Shown here piece after piece: positions 61,262 through 64,000 of a stretch of DNA of 64,000 nt. Within the stretch, counting starts at the first letter, position 1. Each line of letters starts with the position of its first letter. Under the pieces are notes generated by a model. It had not been told where the DNA came from and made no database searches. It saw only the letters and a program-made list of their open reading frames with translations. The stretch covers positions 1 through 64,000 of the forward strand of contig CABUPH010000003.1 of assembly GCA_902493375.1 (NCBI GenBank), read 5' to 3'. Source of the stretch: an uncultured Collinsella sp. (lineage in GTDB: Bacteria > Actinomycetota > Coriobacteriia > Coriobacteriales > Coriobacteriaceae). The translations under genes were made by a program, and so were the position numbers.

Positions 61262-61306
61262 AATAAACACCCCAGCGAGAGCCGAGTCGCCGCTGGGGTG
61301 TTTATT
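61262..61306 (+). terminator. strong hairpin between tRNA-Ile and tRNA-Ala
   Basis: The perfect 16-base stem AATAAACACCCCAGCG/CGCTGGGGTGTTTATT looks like a terminator, yet no promoter is obvious between it and tRNA-Ala. It may be leaky or a processing signal. Confidence 0.65.
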
Positions 61307-61317
61307 ACTGTCTCCGT

Positions 61318-61393
61318 GGGGGTTTAGCTCAGCTGGGAGAGCGCGGGCTTTGCAAGCCTGAGGTCAGGGGTTCGATCCCCCTAACCTCCACCA
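61318..61393 (+). tRNA. tRNA-Ala (anticodon UGC)
   Basis: 76 nt with CCA. GGGGGTT pairs with AACCTCC (one G-U). The anticodon loop has TGC. Confidence 0.95.
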
Positions 61394-61397
61394 TGAT

Positions 61398-61474
61398 GGA
61401 CCTGTAGCTCAGTTGGTTAGAGCGTCCGGCTGATAACCGGGAGGTCACAAGTTCGAATCTTGTCAGGTCCACCA
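61398..61474 (+). tRNA. tRNA-Ile (anticodon GAU), copy 2
   Basis: Identical in sequence to the copy at 61174-61250, four bases after tRNA-Ala. Confidence 0.95.
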
Positions 61475-61488
61475 TCTAAACCGTGAAG

Positions 61489-61517
61489 AGCCCTGGGGCA
61501 TTGCCTCGGGGCTTTTT
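61489..61517 (+). terminator. terminator of the tRNA cluster
   Basis: AGCCCTGGGGC/GCCTCGGGGCT (one bulge or mismatch) is followed by TTTTTC. Confidence 0.7.
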
Positions 61518-61528
61518 CTTACTTACTG

Positions 61529-61567
61529 AAAGTAGTCAAAAAAGCCCCGTCCCAAATTAACTACTTT
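61529..61567. repeat. inverted repeat of unknown role
   Basis: AAAGTAGT and ACTACTTT enclose AAAAAAGCCCCGTCCC. It is between the tRNA cluster and the nuclease gene. It has the look of a dispersed genomic repeat or regulator site, but no second copy is in this window. Confidence 0.35.
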
Positions 61568-61610
61568 GATTTTGTGTGCTGTGCGAAAGTTTGGGTAGTA
61601 TAGCTATTCA

Positions 61611-61630
61611 ACGCGGCGGTACCGCCGCGT
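61611..61630. promoter_or_regulatory. perfect palindrome in the leader of the nuclease gene
   Basis: ACGCGGCGGTACCGCCGCGT is a perfect 20-base palindrome 28 bases before the start codon and just after a TAGTAT box. It could be an operator or a hairpin. Confidence 0.5.
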
Positions 61631-61658
61631 GTTAACCGCTACGTACCGGAGGTGTTCC

Positions 61659-62159
61659 ATGGTTCGTGTCGACATAGAGACCATCGTCATGGCCGCCGGT
61701 CCCGTGCCATCGCTTATCGTGCTTCGTGAGCGCAGCAGCAAATCGGACTCGCCCGCGCCGCTGCGTTCCCTTTCCATTCAGACTGGTTCGTTTGAAGCTG
61801 CTGCCATCAGTCGCGGCATTGATAGTGGCCGCGCCGAGCGCCCGATTACCCATGACCTGTTGCTCGATACTGTTGGCGCCCTGGGCGCCAAGCTCGAGCG
61901 CATCGAGATCGTTCGCGCCGAGCCGCCGGTGTTCTATGCGACGATCGTCGTACTGGCCGATGGTGACGAGCGCAAGATCGACGCCCGCCCCAGTGATGCC
62001 ATTGCCCTTGCCGTGCGCAGCAATGCCCCCATGTTTGTGGAGGACGACATCATGAATCGCCTGGGCACCGTATCGCCGCACGCCGAGGAAGTCGACGACG
62101 AGCAAGAGTTCGAAAAGTTCGATGAGTTCGTCCACACGCTTTCGCCCGATGATTTTTAA
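61659..62159 (+). CDS. bifunctional nuclease family protein (DUF151)
   Basis: 166 residues with the DUF151 core (SLIVLRERSS...LPIWIG replaced by SIQTGSFEAAAISRGI) and the hallmark YATIVVLADGDERKIDARPSDAIALAVRSNAPMFV. Family members have been reported to have RNase and DNase activity or to act in stress responses. The start is ATG 61659 with GGAGG upstream. An acidic tail (EEVDDEQEFEKFDEF) follows the core. The next gene starts at the base after the stop. Confidence 0.85.
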   Translation: MVRVDIETIVMAAGPVPSLIVLRERSSKSDSPAPLRSLSIQTGSFEAAAISRGIDSGRAERPITHDLLLDTVGALGAKLERIEIVRAEPPVFYATIVVLADGDERKIDARPSDAIALAVRSNAPMFVEDDIMNRLGTVSPHAEEVDDEQEFEKFDEFVHTLSPDDF

Positions 62160-62549
62160 ATGCTCGGCAAGCACGCGACGGAGTGCGCGCTCATGAGCGC
62201 CGGAGTTTCTGCCGAGGCGGCTGCGATCGCCCGCGAGGCCCAGATGCGCTCTGAGGCGTCCGAGGCGGCACGTATTGCCTACGTGACGCAGGCCCGCACG
62301 CTTCGCGAACGCCGCGGCTCGTTTATCAAGATGGTTGTCATCTCCGCCCTTGTCGCGGCAATCTGTTCGCGCCTTCGTGGTACAGTTGGTGCGCTTGGGT
62401 TTTCGATCTCTACGGGCCTTGTGATCTGGGGCGTGGTCGATGCGGTCATGCTGACCAGCCAGATCAAGGTGCTCGACAAGCGCGCGGCGGACATGATGCG
62501 CGCCCGCGATGCCGCTGCTAAGATCGCCGCCGAGGCACAAGAACTGTAA
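62160..62549 (+). CDS. small membrane protein of unknown function
   Basis: 129 residues, mostly Ala-rich charged helices flanking two short hydrophobic segments (MVVISALVAAICSRL and ISTGLVIWGVVDAVMLT). The ATG abuts the stop of the nuclease gene (TAAATG); an alternative start is Met12. I do not recognise it. Confidence 0.6.
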   Translation: MLGKHATECALMSAGVSAEAAAIAREAQMRSEASEAARIAYVTQARTLRERRGSFIKMVVISALVAAICSRLRGTVGALGFSISTGLVIWGVVDAVMLTSQIKVLDKRAADMMRARDAAAKIAAEAQEL

Positions 62550-62579
62550 CGACGCCAGACTCGATGGGAAGGTCTAAAG

Positions 62580-63029
62580 ATGGCAGAGGATATGCAGGAC
62601 GCCGGTAACGTCTCCTCCGAGCTCGACGCCATGGTGTGCGATCTGATCGGTGCGTTCTTGGACGACCTTGCCGCCGGTGAAAACCCTGGCGTGGTCGTGG
62701 CAATTGAGGACGCCGCTTCCAACCGTTATCTGGCGGCGCTCGATGAGGATGGCGAAGAGGCGTGCCTCGAGGCGGCCACCAACTTTATCTCCGAGCACAA
62801 GATGGGTCTTAAGGACGAGGGGCTGGGCCGTATCGCCCGCTATGCCATCGGCTATACCGGCTGCGTCGAGATTGACGGCGGCTATCACGATGCTCTGCTC
62901 GTGAGTTTCTTTGAGACGACGCTCGAGAGCGGTTTTTCGGCATATGTGCTGTATGAGGGCATGGGCGCCGGCGATGGTTTTATGTGGAGCGACCCTGAAC
63001 CTGCAGGTGAGGAAACCCCTCTCATCTAA
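62580..63029 (+). CDS. acidic cytosolic protein of unknown function
   Basis: 149 residues, strongly acidic, no TM or signal. The conserved-looking core IEDAASNRYLAALDEDGEEACLEAATNFISEHK...GRIARYAIGYTGCVEIDGGYHDALLVSFFET is compact and globular. GGAAGG precedes the ATG. It is between the nuclease unit and typA. I do not recognise the family. Confidence 0.65.
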   Translation: MAEDMQDAGNVSSELDAMVCDLIGAFLDDLAAGENPGVVVAIEDAASNRYLAALDEDGEEACLEAATNFISEHKMGLKDEGLGRIARYAIGYTGCVEIDGGYHDALLVSFFETTLESGFSAYVLYEGMGAGDGFMWSDPEPAGEETPLI

Positions 63030-63146
63030 AATCGCTAAAATAAACGAGTTTTCGGTAAAAGGCTCAATATTCCCGCCGAGCGTTGTGTTGCTGGGCGGGT
63101 CGCATACGCGTGCCGTTTGTGTATAGATAGAAGATAGGGGAACTAC

Positions 63147-64000
<854 letters not shown>

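Overview
The window looks like chromosomal DNA of a Collinsella-like member of the Coriobacteriia (Actinomycetota). Protein types, GC-rich codon use, sortase and YDG/MBG-repeat surface proteins, and a dnaA locus with parAB/rsmG/jag/yidC/yidD/rnpA/rpmH on one side and dnaA/dnaN/recF/DUF721/gyrB/gyrA on the other all fit. The genus is inferred from gene content, not from a search. The window carries the chromosome origin region (about 30.2-33.8 kb).

Layout. 0-1.7 kb: probable rRNA operon leader running off the left edge, a short att-like segment with a TraX-family gene, and tRNA-Lys. 1.7-10.1 kb, all minus strand: M29 aminopeptidase, purC plus a small membrane protein, an OmpR/histidine-kinase pair, a Tat lipoprotein, a TSCPD protein and purB. 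10.2-10.6 kb: tRNA-Gly with two tRNA-end-derived palindromic elements. 10.9-14.3 kb: LPXTG thioester adhesin. 14.4-17.8 kb: membrane protein with an interrupted M28 peptidase fold and a small partner. 18.0-23.8 kb: WYL regulator pair (PafBC-like), DinG/exonuclease helicase, ddl. 23.9-24.9 kb: rlmN.

25.1-30.2 kb (minus): small protein, parB, parA, three perfect parS sites, rsmG, terminator, jag, yidC, yidD, rnpA, rpmH. 30.2-41.5 kb (plus): DnaA-box region, an unusual GHKL-ATPase/winged-helix gene, dnaA, a second origin segment with DnaA-trio-like repeats, dnaN, recF, DUF721 (DciA-like), gyrB, gyrA. Transcription diverges from the origin, and DnaA, ParAB-parS, the clamp, gyrase and the membrane insertion genes form the usual replication, segregation and translocation neighbourhood.

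41.6-46.6 kb (minus): a compact type IV pilus-like operon (PilC, four small single-TM proteins, PilT) preceded by a transglutaminase lipoprotein. 46.9-60.5 kb: a very large YDG/MBG repeat surface protein (about 4,530 residues if one frameshift is repaired), followed by a small membrane protein. 61.2-61.5 kb: tRNA Ile-Ala-Ile. 61.7-64 kb: bifunctional nuclease, two unrecognised small proteins and the start of typA/bipA.

The points most worth a second look are the GHKL/winged-helix protein at oriC; DnaA boxes with a TCAACA core that coincide with an altered DnaA recognition motif; DnaA-trios before dnaN; the PilC/PilT-only pilus operon; and the frameshifted giant adhesin.
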